Positions 1 to 5,982 of a stretch of 17,182 nucleotides of DNA are shown one piece after another. How positions within the stretch are numbered: position 1 is the stretch's first letter; each line of letters opens with the position of its first letter. The stretch is from DAOLOF01 sp964463605 (lineage in GTDB: Bacteria; Patescibacteriota; Microgenomatia; UBA1400; PJMF01), in NCBI GenBank assembly GCA_964463605.1, contig CAYXBZ010000017.1:1-17182 (forward strand), written 5' to 3'. A program made the translations under genes and the position numbers. Below the pieces are notes generated by a model. It saw nothing but the letters and a program-made list of their open reading frames with translations, made no database searches and was not told the origin of the DNA.

Positions 1-2
1 TC

Positions 3-485
3 TCCAACATTGTTAAGCGTGCTAAAAAATCTGAGAAAGATAATCATCGCAATGAATCTTCAAAGGCTGTTAAACCTCTAAAATATCCAGAGGGTGAATA
101 TGTTGAAGGAATTGGAAGAAGAAAGGTGGCAACTGCCAGGGTGAGGATCTATAAATCTTCAGGAGATTTTATTGTCAACGACACTCTTGTTTCAGATTAT
201 TTTGCAGATATTCCTCAGGCTGACAAAATTTATCAAGAACCATTTGTTGTAACCAAGACAGAAGGTGATTTTTCAGTAACGGCTGTGATTTCAGGATCAG
301 GCAAATCTGGCCAACTTGGAGCATTGGTTCATGGTCTATCAAGAGCTTTAGAAAAATATAATCCTGAATTAAGACCTTTTTTAAAGGAATCGAGTTTGCT
401 TTCTAGAGATGATCGTATGAAAGAAACTCGTAAGCCGGGTCGAGGTGGTAAGGCAAGAAGAAAGAGACAGTCTCCAAAGAGATAA
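3..485 (+). CDS. rpsI: 30S ribosomal protein S9, 5' end outside window
   Basis: S9 is a small-subunit ribosomal protein whose C-terminal tail reaches the P-site tRNA. The reading frame is open from base 3; the family core begins at the YVEGIGRRK segment (about bases 105-128), followed by ATARVRIY, and the protein ends in the typical basic tail GRGGKARRKRQSPKR. A GTG at 126 lies inside the conserved GRRK-x-A-x-ARVR motif, so it is not the true start; the start lies upstream of the window. At least 34 charged, Lys/Glu/Asn-rich residues precede the core, an N-terminal extension longer than in E. coli S9. rplM would normally sit just upstream. The stop TAA is followed directly by a strong terminator. 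Confidence 0.95.
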   Translation, partial: SNIVKRAKKSEKDNHRNESSKAVKPLKYPEGEYVEGIGRRKVATARVRIYKSSGDFIVNDTLVSDYFADIPQADKIYQEPFVVTKTEGDFSVTAVISGSGKSGQLGALVHGLSRALEKYNPELRPFLKESSLLSRDDRMKETRKPGRGGKARRKRQSPKR

Positions 486-507
486 TTTTCACTTGAAATA
501 AAAAAAC

Positions 508-536
508 AAACCCACCGTTAAAAACGGTGGGTTTTT
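508..536. terminator. Bidirectional intrinsic terminator between rpsI and the HU gene
   Basis: Perfect stem CCCACCGTT (511-519) / AACGGTGGG (523-531), extended by A-T pairs on both sides, with a three-base AAA loop. A T-run follows on the plus strand and an A-rich tract precedes it, which gives a U-run on the minus strand. It can therefore end both rpsI and the convergent HU transcript. Confidence 0.9.
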
Positions 537-557
537 GGTTACTTAAAGATATTTGAA

Positions 558-833
558 TTACCAGACTTTATTTCTAAGTGGCTTTCCAACATGAAAATTC
601 ACGACTCTGTGAGAACTAACCACCTGTCTTTTTTCTTCTTGTCCAAATGGAACGACCTCTTTATCTTCAACTTTGTTGACATAGAAGGTGCCAAAGCCAG
701 AAATAACTACTTTGTCGCCCTTTTCTAAAGCTCGACTAATCTCGTCGAAGAGTGCTTCAACAGCTTGTTTTGAGGCTTTTTTGGTCAAGTAAGCTTTTTT
801 GGCGACAACATTTACCAAGTCAGATTTGGTCAT
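558..833 (-). CDS. hup: HU-family DNA-binding protein with divergent arm
   Basis: HU is a small dimeric nucleoid protein that bends DNA. At 91 residues it has normal family length. The N-terminal helical part (MTKSDLVNVVAKKA, then ALFDEISRALEKGDKV) and the signature GFGTF (residues 46-50) are clear, and the C-terminus has the usual F-x-x-G-K-x-L pattern. The beta-arm is unusual: the canonical GRNPxTG is replaced by VVPFGQEEK, keeping a proline near position 62 but losing the RN pair. AAGGAG about 7 bases before the ATG is a good Shine-Dalgarno site and fixes the start. Monocistronic, with its own promoter and the shared terminator. HU versus IHF cannot be settled by eye; HU is preferred. Confidence 0.9.
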   Translation of the reverse strand: MTKSDLVNVVAKKAYLTKKASKQAVEALFDEISRALEKGDKVVISGFGTFYVNKVEDKEVVPFGQEEKRQVVSSHRVVNFHVGKPLRNKVW

Positions 834-888
834 ATTTACTCCTTGTTAGTAATTAATAATTGTTTTATTTACTATAAGCGTGATCTCT

Positions 889-916
889 AGTGTATTAGTT
901 TGATACAACAAGTCAA
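889..916 (-). promoter_or_regulatory. Putative sigma70-type promoter of the HU gene
   Basis: On the minus strand TTGACT (916-911) is followed after 16 bases by TACACT (894-889). This leaves an untranslated leader of about 50 bases. A TATAGT hexamer closer to the gene (876-871) is an alternative -10 with no good -35. Confidence 0.4.
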
Positions 917-965
917 GTAGTGTTATTCTGTCTATTTTTTTCAAAGCAGTCAATCACAAAGAAGT

Positions 966-1340
966 CTAAATATACTTGAATTTGTATAAAAAAGCCAAAC
1001 CAACTCCAAGTAAATCAAAACCTACGTCTCGAACAGTTGCTGTTCTCCCAGGAACTGTAGATTGATGAAACTCATCTAACACCGCATAAAGTAAGCAAAT
1101 TACTATTGATATATGCCAAGAATGATGGATTGAGCGACCAACTTTCTTAAATCCTCTAAGAGTTAGAAAATACAATAAAGCATAAACTATGATGTGCCCT
1201 GTTTTTTTCAACAAAAAGTCTGGGATAGATAAAGTAAATCCAGGTAACATTTCTTGAGCAGAAAGAAAAAAAATGACTGCTGCCCAAATTATCACTGGAG
1301 CGAACGCATTTAGATAAGTGATCACTTTTGAACTATTCAT
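966..1340 (-). CDS. VanZ-like integral membrane protein
   Basis: A 124-residue protein with four hydrophobic segments (about residues 10-27, 48-63, 77-90, 105-120). It carries the hallmarks of the VanZ-like family: KKTGHIIVY (residues 45-53) and DEFHQSTVPGRTATVRD (residues 89-105), matching the family pattern of D/K-x-x-x-H...DE-x-x-Q-x-x-x-P-x-R-x-x-x-x-x-D. The family is named after a teicoplanin-resistance accessory protein, but most members have no known activity, so no resistance phenotype is implied. Its ATG overlaps the stop of the lamin-tail gene by 8 bases, indicating translational coupling in one operon. Confidence 0.85.
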   Translation of the reverse strand: MNSSKVITYLNAFAPVIIWAAVIFFLSAQEMLPGFTLSIPDFLLKKTGHIIVYALLYFLTLRGFKKVGRSIHHSWHISIVICLLYAVLDEFHQSTVPGRTATVRDVGFDLLGVGLAFLYKFKYI

Positions 1341-2184
1341 ATATCAGTCTGCTTGAAATAAAAAAAAGCAGTCCTCCGATTATAACACTCAAAATTTTAG
1401 ATGAAGAGGCATGACTTGCTTCGAAAATTGAGATGGGCAGAAAGTTTTCTGGTTGCTGACTGGGGAGCGCCATCGGCTTGTTATACAGCTGTGAATCAAG
1501 ATATTCTTTATGGGCCATTATGTTCGCTAAAAGTTCTTTTTGCCCCATTTCATCGAGAAAAAAAGATTCAGAATTCTCGCTTTGATGATCTTCGCTCTGG
1601 TTTAATGATTTGGAGTCAATTAAAGAGGCTGACAAAGAGTCAGAATTGCTAGCTTCTTCGTTATCTGGACAAATTTCCTTATCAGTTTTTGTTAAATTGT
1701 GATCGTCCTCTTGTGTAGTGACTGTTGGTGAAGGCGTTGGTGTTATCACAACGTTGTTGGCTTTTCCCAATGATGGGGTGGTTTCTATAAAATCAGCTTG
1801 ATCATAGTTTACCCTTGAATAGCTCAAACCTTTTTGGGTATCGGTGTAATGAAACTCGTCAACAATAATCTGGTTGTCATCTTTGATGATGATACTATCT
1901 CCCGTATTTAGTAATTTGCGATAAAAAGTAAACACGAAGAAATCATTCTCGGTAATCAAGGTTTCTTCCTCGAAAGTATGAATGACAGCTCTGTTATTTG
2001 AGATAGTCCAGCCCAAGAGGTTCATCTCTTGGCTGTCTTCTTCTTGGGGAACATATGTTAACTCCACTGCCTCTACTTCATCATCGGGATTTGGTAAAAC
2101 CTCATTAATTATTACTTTAGCTGATGCATCAATCGGATCAAGCAAACAGATGATTGTTAAAAAGAAGAGAGAGAGTAAGGTCAT
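1333..2184 (-). CDS. Secreted, membrane-anchored lamin-tail-domain protein
   Basis: A 283-residue predicted surface protein. Residues 1-22 form a signal peptide (hydrophobic core, ending ASA before KVIINEVLPNP). Residues 24 to about 140 resemble a lamin-tail (LTD) immunoglobulin-like domain: INEVLPNPDDEVEAVEL, then LLGWTISNN, then LLNTGDSIIIKDDNQIIVDEFHY. A Pro/Thr linker (TPTPSPTVTT) and an acidic Ser-rich low-complexity region follow. Residues about 263-280 (ILSVIIGGLLFFISS) form a C-terminal membrane anchor with no LPxTG motif. First gene of an operon with the VanZ-like gene. No Shine-Dalgarno site is evident at the chosen ATG. Upstream lies an 11-bp tandem repeat described separately. Function unknown; bacterial LTD proteins are often surface or envelope proteins. 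Confidence 0.75.
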   Translation of the reverse strand: MTLLSLFFLTIICLLDPIDASAKVIINEVLPNPDDEVEAVELTYVPQEEDSQEMNLLGWTISNNRAVIHTFEEETLITENDFFVFTFYRKLLNTGDSIIIKDDNQIIVDEFHYTDTQKGLSYSRVNYDQADFIETTPSLGKANNVVITPTPSPTVTTQEDDHNLTKTDKEICPDNEEASNSDSLSASLIDSKSLNQSEDHQSENSESFFLDEMGQKELLANIMAHKEYLDSQLYNKPMALPSQQPENFLPISIFEASHASSSKILSVIIGGLLFFISSRLIYE

Positions 2185-2220
2185 GATGTTAATGAGAAAA
2201 TAGATGTAGATATAATTTGG

Positions 2221-2254
2221 ATTGTAAATACCCTGGCTGAAATTTTGCTGAAAT
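2221..2254 (-). promoter_or_regulatory. Tandem 11-bp repeat and -10 box before the lamin-tail/VanZ operon
   Basis: On the plus strand GCTGAAATTTT occurs twice in perfect tandem (2236-2246 and 2247-2257). Read toward the lamin-tail gene this gives ATTTCAGC-AAA-ATTTCAGC, then 9 bases, then TACAAT (2226-2221). Half-site period and distance to the -10 match those at 11773-11806 and 14828-14860. Two half-sites one helical turn apart just before a -10 suit an OmpR/PhoB-family activator. Which regulator binds is inference. Confidence 0.4.
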
Positions 2255-2323
2255 TTTAGTATCAGTGTGACTGTTACTTGATAATTAGCAAAAAAAATAA
2301 TAAAACTGGAATATTCTCCAGAG

Positions 2324-2350
2324 TTGACTATTCAAGTTTTTCTTTATAAA
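2324..2350 (+). promoter_or_regulatory. Putative promoter of korAB
   Basis: TTGACT (2324-2329) is followed by TATAAA (2345-2350) with a short 15-base spacer. It lies about 50 bases before the korA ATG, which has no visible Shine-Dalgarno site. The spacer is suboptimal, so confidence is limited. Confidence 0.4.
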
Positions 2351-2400
2351 CTACGGGTACTTTCGCGAATAATTTACTTATTAATTACTCTCCCAAACAT

Positions 2401-4119
2401 ATGTCTAAAGACATCAAGGCTTCCTTCAATTGGAAAATTGCAGGTGAGGCAGGACATGGTGTGATGTTGGCGGCCAAAACTATGGCCAGAATAGCTAAGC
2501 GTCATGGCATGCAATCATTTAATTACTTGGAATACCCTTCTTTAATAAGAGGTGGTCACCAAACTGGTCAGGTTTATGCTGATTTCGAGAACGCATCCTG
2601 TCAAAAGCGGAAGTTAGACTTGATTGTGATTTACACTCAAGACAGTTTTGAAATACACCAAGATGAAATGACCGAAAAAACGGTCATTATTTTTAACTCT
2701 GACTTTGGAGAGATTCCAGAGGAAGTTGAAAAAAAGTGGGGCAAGCAAATCACTCGCATGCCTCTTTCTAGCTGGGCCAAAGAAACAACGGGCACTACTC
2801 TAGCCGGCAATACTGTTTCAATTGCTGTTTCAGCCTATCTCTTGGGCTTAGAGCCTCAGATTTGTAAAGACGTTTTAAAAGACGAGTTTAAGAACGAAAA
2901 AATAGCACAAGTAAACTATAAAGCTTTTGATTTGGGCTATGCTGAAGCAAAAAAAGCTCTTAAGCCAATGATGAGCGTCAAGGCCAAAAAAGATGACAGG
3001 ATTTTATTGAACGGCAATGAAGCAATTGGAATGGGAGCTTTGGCAGGAGGCCTGCAGTTCTACAGCGCCTATCCTATGACTCCAGCCACAGGCTTACTTC
3101 ATTTTATGAACGAGCATAAACACAAATTGCCAATTGTAGTTAAGCAAGTAGAAGATGAAATTGGCGCTATTAATGAAGCGATCGGAGCTTCAGTAGCGGG
3201 TGCCAGGGCTATGACAGGATCCTCGGGCGGAGGTTTTGCTTTAATGGTTGAGGCATTATCATTTGCTGGTACAGCTGAAGTTCCTCTAGTTATTTTAGAG
3301 GCACAACGCACCGGCCCTGCCAGTGGAGTTCCAACCTGGACTGCTCAAGCTGATTTGCAGTTTGTGCTAACTGCTGGCCATGGTGATTTTCCTCGAGTAA
3401 TTTTAACTCCAGGTACCGTTCAAGAACACTTTGATTTAGCTAAACAAGCAGTTTATTTAGCAGAGAAGTATCAGCTGCCGGTGATTATCTTGTCTGACAA
3501 GTTTATTTTGGAGTCTCATCAAACGATGGTTAAGCCAGAAGAAACTTATCAAAATGAACGCTACAGCATGGTGGCTGATAAGGATTTGCCTGCGGATGAA
3601 AGCTATCTCAGATATCAAGATACTAAAGATGGTATCTCGCCTAGAAGTATTCCCACACAAGAATATGGTTTGCAGCTAACCAATTCCTACGAACACGATC
3701 AATGGGGCTATGCTACTGAGGAGGCTGATGTTATTGCTAAATCGGTTGATAAGCGTGCTCGCAAGATGGAATTAATCATGAGTAAGATTCCGCAACCAGA
3801 ATTGATTGGGCCTAAAGAAGCTGAAGTCACATTTGTTGGCTGGGGATCAACGGTTAATGTTTTGCTGGAGGCAATTTGTTTAGCCAAACCAGGCAGCGTC
3901 AATGCCATACATTTGCCATGTCTACATCCGTTCCCAGTTGATGCCTTTAGCAAGTTAGCCAAAAAAGCCAAGAAATTGGTGATGGTTGAAGGCAATGCTA
4001 ATGGTCAGGCTGAAAACTGGATCAAGCAACACAGTTGTATTGAGATGGACGATAGCTTGCGTCGCTACGATGGCAGGCCTTTTTATGCAGAAGATTTAAT
4101 TGAGTATCTCAAAAAATAA
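2401..4119 (+). CDS. korA: 2-oxoacid:ferredoxin oxidoreductase, fused gamma-alpha subunit
   Basis: Together with the beta subunit this enzyme oxidatively decarboxylates a 2-oxoacid with CoA, giving acyl-CoA, CO2 and reduced ferredoxin. The 572 residues contain the gamma domain first (about 1-190; IAGEAGHGVMLAAKTMARIA, RGGHQTGQVYADF), then the alpha pyrimidine-binding domain (from about 201: LNGNEAIGMGALAGG, YPMTPAT at 224-230, VEDEIGAINEAIGASVAGARA, TGSSGGGFALM). A C-terminal transketolase-C-like domain follows (VTFVGWGSTVN, LHPFP). The EHDQWGYATEEADV segment is typical of KorA-type proteins. The gamma-alpha order is a common natural fusion. No ferredoxin-like delta subunit lies nearby. Substrate (2-oxoglutarate, pyruvate or branched-chain 2-oxoacid) cannot be read from the sequence; the symbol reflects family only. 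Confidence 0.9.
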   Translation: MSKDIKASFNWKIAGEAGHGVMLAAKTMARIAKRHGMQSFNYLEYPSLIRGGHQTGQVYADFENASCQKRKLDLIVIYTQDSFEIHQDEMTEKTVIIFNSDFGEIPEEVEKKWGKQITRMPLSSWAKETTGTTLAGNTVSIAVSAYLLGLEPQICKDVLKDEFKNEKIAQVNYKAFDLGYAEAKKALKPMMSVKAKKDDRILLNGNEAIGMGALAGGLQFYSAYPMTPATGLLHFMNEHKHKLPIVVKQVEDEIGAINEAIGASVAGARAMTGSSGGGFALMVEALSFAGTAEVPLVILEAQRTGPASGVPTWTAQADLQFVLTAGHGDFPRVILTPGTVQEHFDLAKQAVYLAEKYQLPVIILSDKFILESHQTMVKPEETYQNERYSMVADKDLPADESYLRYQDTKDGISPRSIPTQEYGLQLTNSYEHDQWGYATEEADVIAKSVDKRARKMELIMSKIPQPELIGPKEAEVTFVGWGSTVNVLLEAICLAKPGSVNAIHLPCLHPFPVDAFSKLAKKAKKLVMVEGNANGQAENWIKQHSCIEMDDSLRRYDGRPFYAEDLIEYLKK

Positions 4120-4164
4120 TTATTATTCTGCATTATCAGTCAGCAAAATAAAGGAAACAAATTT

Positions 4165-5022
4165 ATGAAAATCACAAAAAAATCAATTAAGTCACCGATT
4201 ACTCCAACCTGGTGTCCAGGTTGCGGTAACTTTGGCATTTTAAGAGCTTTTTATGCAGCGCTTGAAGAGCTAGAGTTAGAACATGAAAATGTTGTAATTG
4301 TTTACGGTGTAGGCTGTGCTCCCAATGAGGCTGACTTCAATCGCACATATGGTATTCATGGACTTCATGGTCGTGAAGTACCAACCGCAATTGGAGCTAA
4401 ATTAGCCAATCACGACACAAAAGTAATCGTGGTGGGAGGAGAAGGAGATCTTTACGGTGAAGGAGCCAATCATCTACTGTTTGCTGCGAGAGGCAATCAC
4501 AACATTACGATGTTGGTGCACAACAATTGGCGCTACAGTTTGACCACAGGCCAAGCTTCTCCTACTACTCCGCAGGGAACAATTACCAAAACTTCTCCAG
4601 AAGGCTTAATTGAGATGCCATTTAATCCGTTGCAAATTGCTCTAACGGCACATGCAACATTCGTAGCTCAAGGATTTTCAAATAATTATAAACAGCTCAA
4701 GGAGATCATTAAATCAGCTATCATGCATCGAGGCTATTCTTTGGTAGATATTATCCAGCCTTGTGTGACTTTCAATAAAGTGCATGACATGAATTGGTAT
4801 CGAAATAATATTGCTGAGCTTGAAGGCCATGATGCTACTGATTGGCAAGCTGCTTTTGATTTGAGCAGTGATACAAGGGAAAAAATTCTAACAGGTATCT
4901 ATTACCAAAATGAAGATATTCCGGCTTATCACGAGCAAATTGAGCAGTTAAATGCAGGTAATTTAGTTGATCAATGGCAAACAAAGAAAAATATTTCAGA
5001 AGTGATCGAGGATTATCTGTAA
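4165..5022 (+). CDS. korB: 2-oxoacid:ferredoxin oxidoreductase, beta subunit
   Basis: The TPP- and [4Fe-4S]-binding partner of the upstream alpha subunit, 285 residues. Four likely cluster cysteines are present: C17 and C20 in WCPGCGN, C51 in GVGCAPN, C200 in IQPCVTFN. LHGREVPTAIGAKLAN (67-82) is a standard beta-subunit motif. The TPP motif is altered: GGEGD (91-95) where GDGD is usual, then NHLLFAARGN and HNNWRYSLTTGQASPTT where related proteins usually read NNxxYGLTxGQxSPT. AAGGA nine bases before the ATG is the ribosome binding site. It lies 45 bases after korA with no terminator, so the two form an operon; a GC-rich palindrome follows the stop. Confidence 0.9.
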   Translation: MKITKKSIKSPITPTWCPGCGNFGILRAFYAALEELELEHENVVIVYGVGCAPNEADFNRTYGIHGLHGREVPTAIGAKLANHDTKVIVVGGEGDLYGEGANHLLFAARGNHNITMLVHNNWRYSLTTGQASPTTPQGTITKTSPEGLIEMPFNPLQIALTAHATFVAQGFSNNYKQLKEIIKSAIMHRGYSLVDIIQPCVTFNKVHDMNWYRNNIAELEGHDATDWQAAFDLSSDTREKILTGIYYQNEDIPAYHEQIEQLNAGNLVDQWQTKKNISEVIEDYL

Positions 5023-5071
5023 ATTGAATCAGCAGAGTATTTGAGAGTATCCAGTTGAGATTGATTTGTTT

Positions 5072-5096
5072 GGGCGCCGCCGCCGCGGCGGCGCCC
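5072..5096. repeat. Perfect 25-bp GC-only palindrome, copy 1
   Basis: Twelve-base arms GGGCGCCGCCGC (5072-5083) and GCGGCGGCGCCC (5085-5096) flank a single C. Every base is G or C inside an AT-rich region. It sits between the convergent korB and cyclo-ligase genes, so both transcripts would carry it. No T-run follows on either strand, so it is not a classical intrinsic terminator. A near-identical copy lies at 9031-9057. Confidence 0.9.
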
Positions 5097-5109
5097 TGAG
5101 TTTTAGTTG

Positions 5110-5685
5110 CTATGAGCAACGTATCACCTCGTCTTCAGTAACTATTATGTCAATTTTTTGATCTTTTTCGTCCACAGGAACATGATCAACAACTTGAAAA
5201 TTATAAGCAAGACCAATCTTTATAATGTCTGGATTCTGTTCAAAATAGGCATCATAATACCCACCTCCCCAACCCAAACGACCGCCATCTTTAGAAAAAG
5301 CAATCCCTGGTGTAAGACAAAGGCTAAGTGGCTGTTTTAATACTACAGATGAAACAGGTTCCAGGGTACTGAATTTGCTTTTAATCAAATTGTCAACAGA
5401 TTTAATCTCAACAGGGATCATCATTTTGTCTACCATTTTGGGCACTGCCACAGTTATTTGTTTTGCAAGCAGCTGCTTAATAACTGGAAAGGTGTCAACC
5501 TCATTGCGAAAAGAAATGTAGCAAAACACACTTTTTGTTTGGTTGAAGGTTGAGATTTGCCACAGATTACTAAGAATTTTATTGGATCTGTCTTTTACTT
5601 CTTGCTGCGGCAGGATTTCCCGCAGTTTTTTTATCTCAGCTCTAAGAATTTTTTTTTGCTGCCAAGCGGCTAAGTTTTGGGGCAT
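5110..5685 (-). CDS. ygfA: 5-formyltetrahydrofolate cyclo-ligase
   Basis: Catalyses ATP-dependent conversion of 5-formyl-THF to 5,10-methenyl-THF, returning the stable folate storage form to the active one-carbon pool. The 191 residues match the usual family length. Diagnostic motifs: the N-terminal basic helix KKILRAEIKKLR, YISFRNEVDT (residues 56-65), PGIAF (126-130), GGRLGWGGGYYD (134-145) and the final DIIVTEDEVI. A weak purine-rich stretch (AAAGAGAAA) lies before the ATG. It is transcribed toward korB and is functionally linked to the glyA-fhs-folD set that starts about 300 bases away on the other strand. Confidence 0.92.
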   Translation of the reverse strand: MPQNLAAWQQKKILRAEIKKLREILPQQEVKDRSNKILSNLWQISTFNQTKSVFCYISFRNEVDTFPVIKQLLAKQITVAVPKMVDKMMIPVEIKSVDNLIKSKFSTLEPVSSVVLKQPLSLCLTPGIAFSKDGGRLGWGGGYYDAYFEQNPDIIKIGLAYNFQVVDHVPVDEKDQKIDIIVTEDEVIRCS

Positions 5686-5727
5686 GGTGTTTCTCTTTAA
5701 TAATGAAACAGGCTAGTTACAGTAGAT

Positions 5728-5736
5728 ATTATCACA
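5728..5736 (-). promoter_or_regulatory. Possible extended -10 of the cyclo-ligase gene
   Basis: On the minus strand TGTGATAAT gives an extended -10 (TG, one base, GATAAT) about 45 bases before the ATG. No convincing -35 accompanies it. Confidence 0.25.
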
Positions 5737-5805
5737 GCCAACTATTGACTTAAATTATTTTGAATAATGACAAGTAAGAAGTGTAGATAGTTTATCATTG
5801 TGGGG

Positions 5806-5828
5806 TATAATGATGGTTAATGATTAAC
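5806..5828 (+). promoter_or_regulatory. -10 box and start-site palindrome upstream of glyA
   Basis: A consensus TATAAT (5806-5811) has only a poor -35 match. Four bases later lies the perfect inverted repeat GTTAAT-G-ATTAAC (5816-5828), which would cover the transcription start. A palindrome there is a classic repressor-operator position. The regulator is unknown. Confidence 0.45.
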
Positions 5829-5889
5829 TCAATCAGACAGTATCACACATCAATATCTGTTATTCATTTAATTTATTAATGTGTCTTTG

Positions 5890-5913
5890 GCAACCCAAGC
5901 GGTTGCTTTTTTT
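5890..5913 (+). terminator. Intrinsic terminator inside the glyA leader
   Basis: Stem GCAACC (5890-5895) / GGTTGC (5901-5906), five-base loop, then seven T's. It lies about 95 bases after the predicted start and 70 bases before the glyA ATG. It could act as an attenuator or as the end of a separate small RNA. Upstream, ACACATCAAT and ATTAATGTGT can pair with one mismatch. I matched no known riboswitch class. Confidence 0.6.
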
Positions 5914-5935
5914 GTACTAAAAATATTAATTAACT

Positions 5936-5966
5936 CATCTTTAACCAATGTTGTTGGCTAAAGATG
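5936..5966 (+). promoter_or_regulatory. Stable hairpin just before the glyA ribosome binding site
   Basis: CATCTTTA (5936-5943) pairs with TAAAGATG (5959-5966), and after one mismatch CCAA pairs with TTGG around a five-base loop. It ends four bases before the AAGGA ribosome binding site (5971-5975). Possible roles are translation control, mRNA stability, or part of the leader switch. Confidence 0.5.
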
Positions 5967-5982
5967 AATAAAGGAAAAAGTT

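Noticed and set aside
966..1340. Antibiotic-resistance gene (VanZ)
   Set aside because: Only the broad VanZ-like fold is present; there are no vanHAX or regulatory partners, so resistance is not implied.
1401..1652. Open frame of 83 codons on the plus strand
   Set aside because: It lies wholly inside the lamin-tail gene on the other strand, has no ribosome binding site and no family resemblance.
3099..3995. Three minus-strand open frames inside korA
   Set aside because: They are antisense shadows of a clearly conserved coding sequence.
5041..5060. Two TTGAGA hexamers as another regulator site
   Set aside because: They are 14 bases apart, off the 11-bp period, and there is no promoter for either convergent gene here.
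4835..5119. Minus-strand open frame containing a poly-alanine run
   Set aside because: The alanines come from the GC palindrome; the frame overlaps the ends of korB and the cyclo-ligase gene and has no protein-like features.
5818..5913. Glycine or THF riboswitch upstream of glyA
   Set aside because: Neither consensus could be matched by eye; only a generic leader with a terminator is supported.
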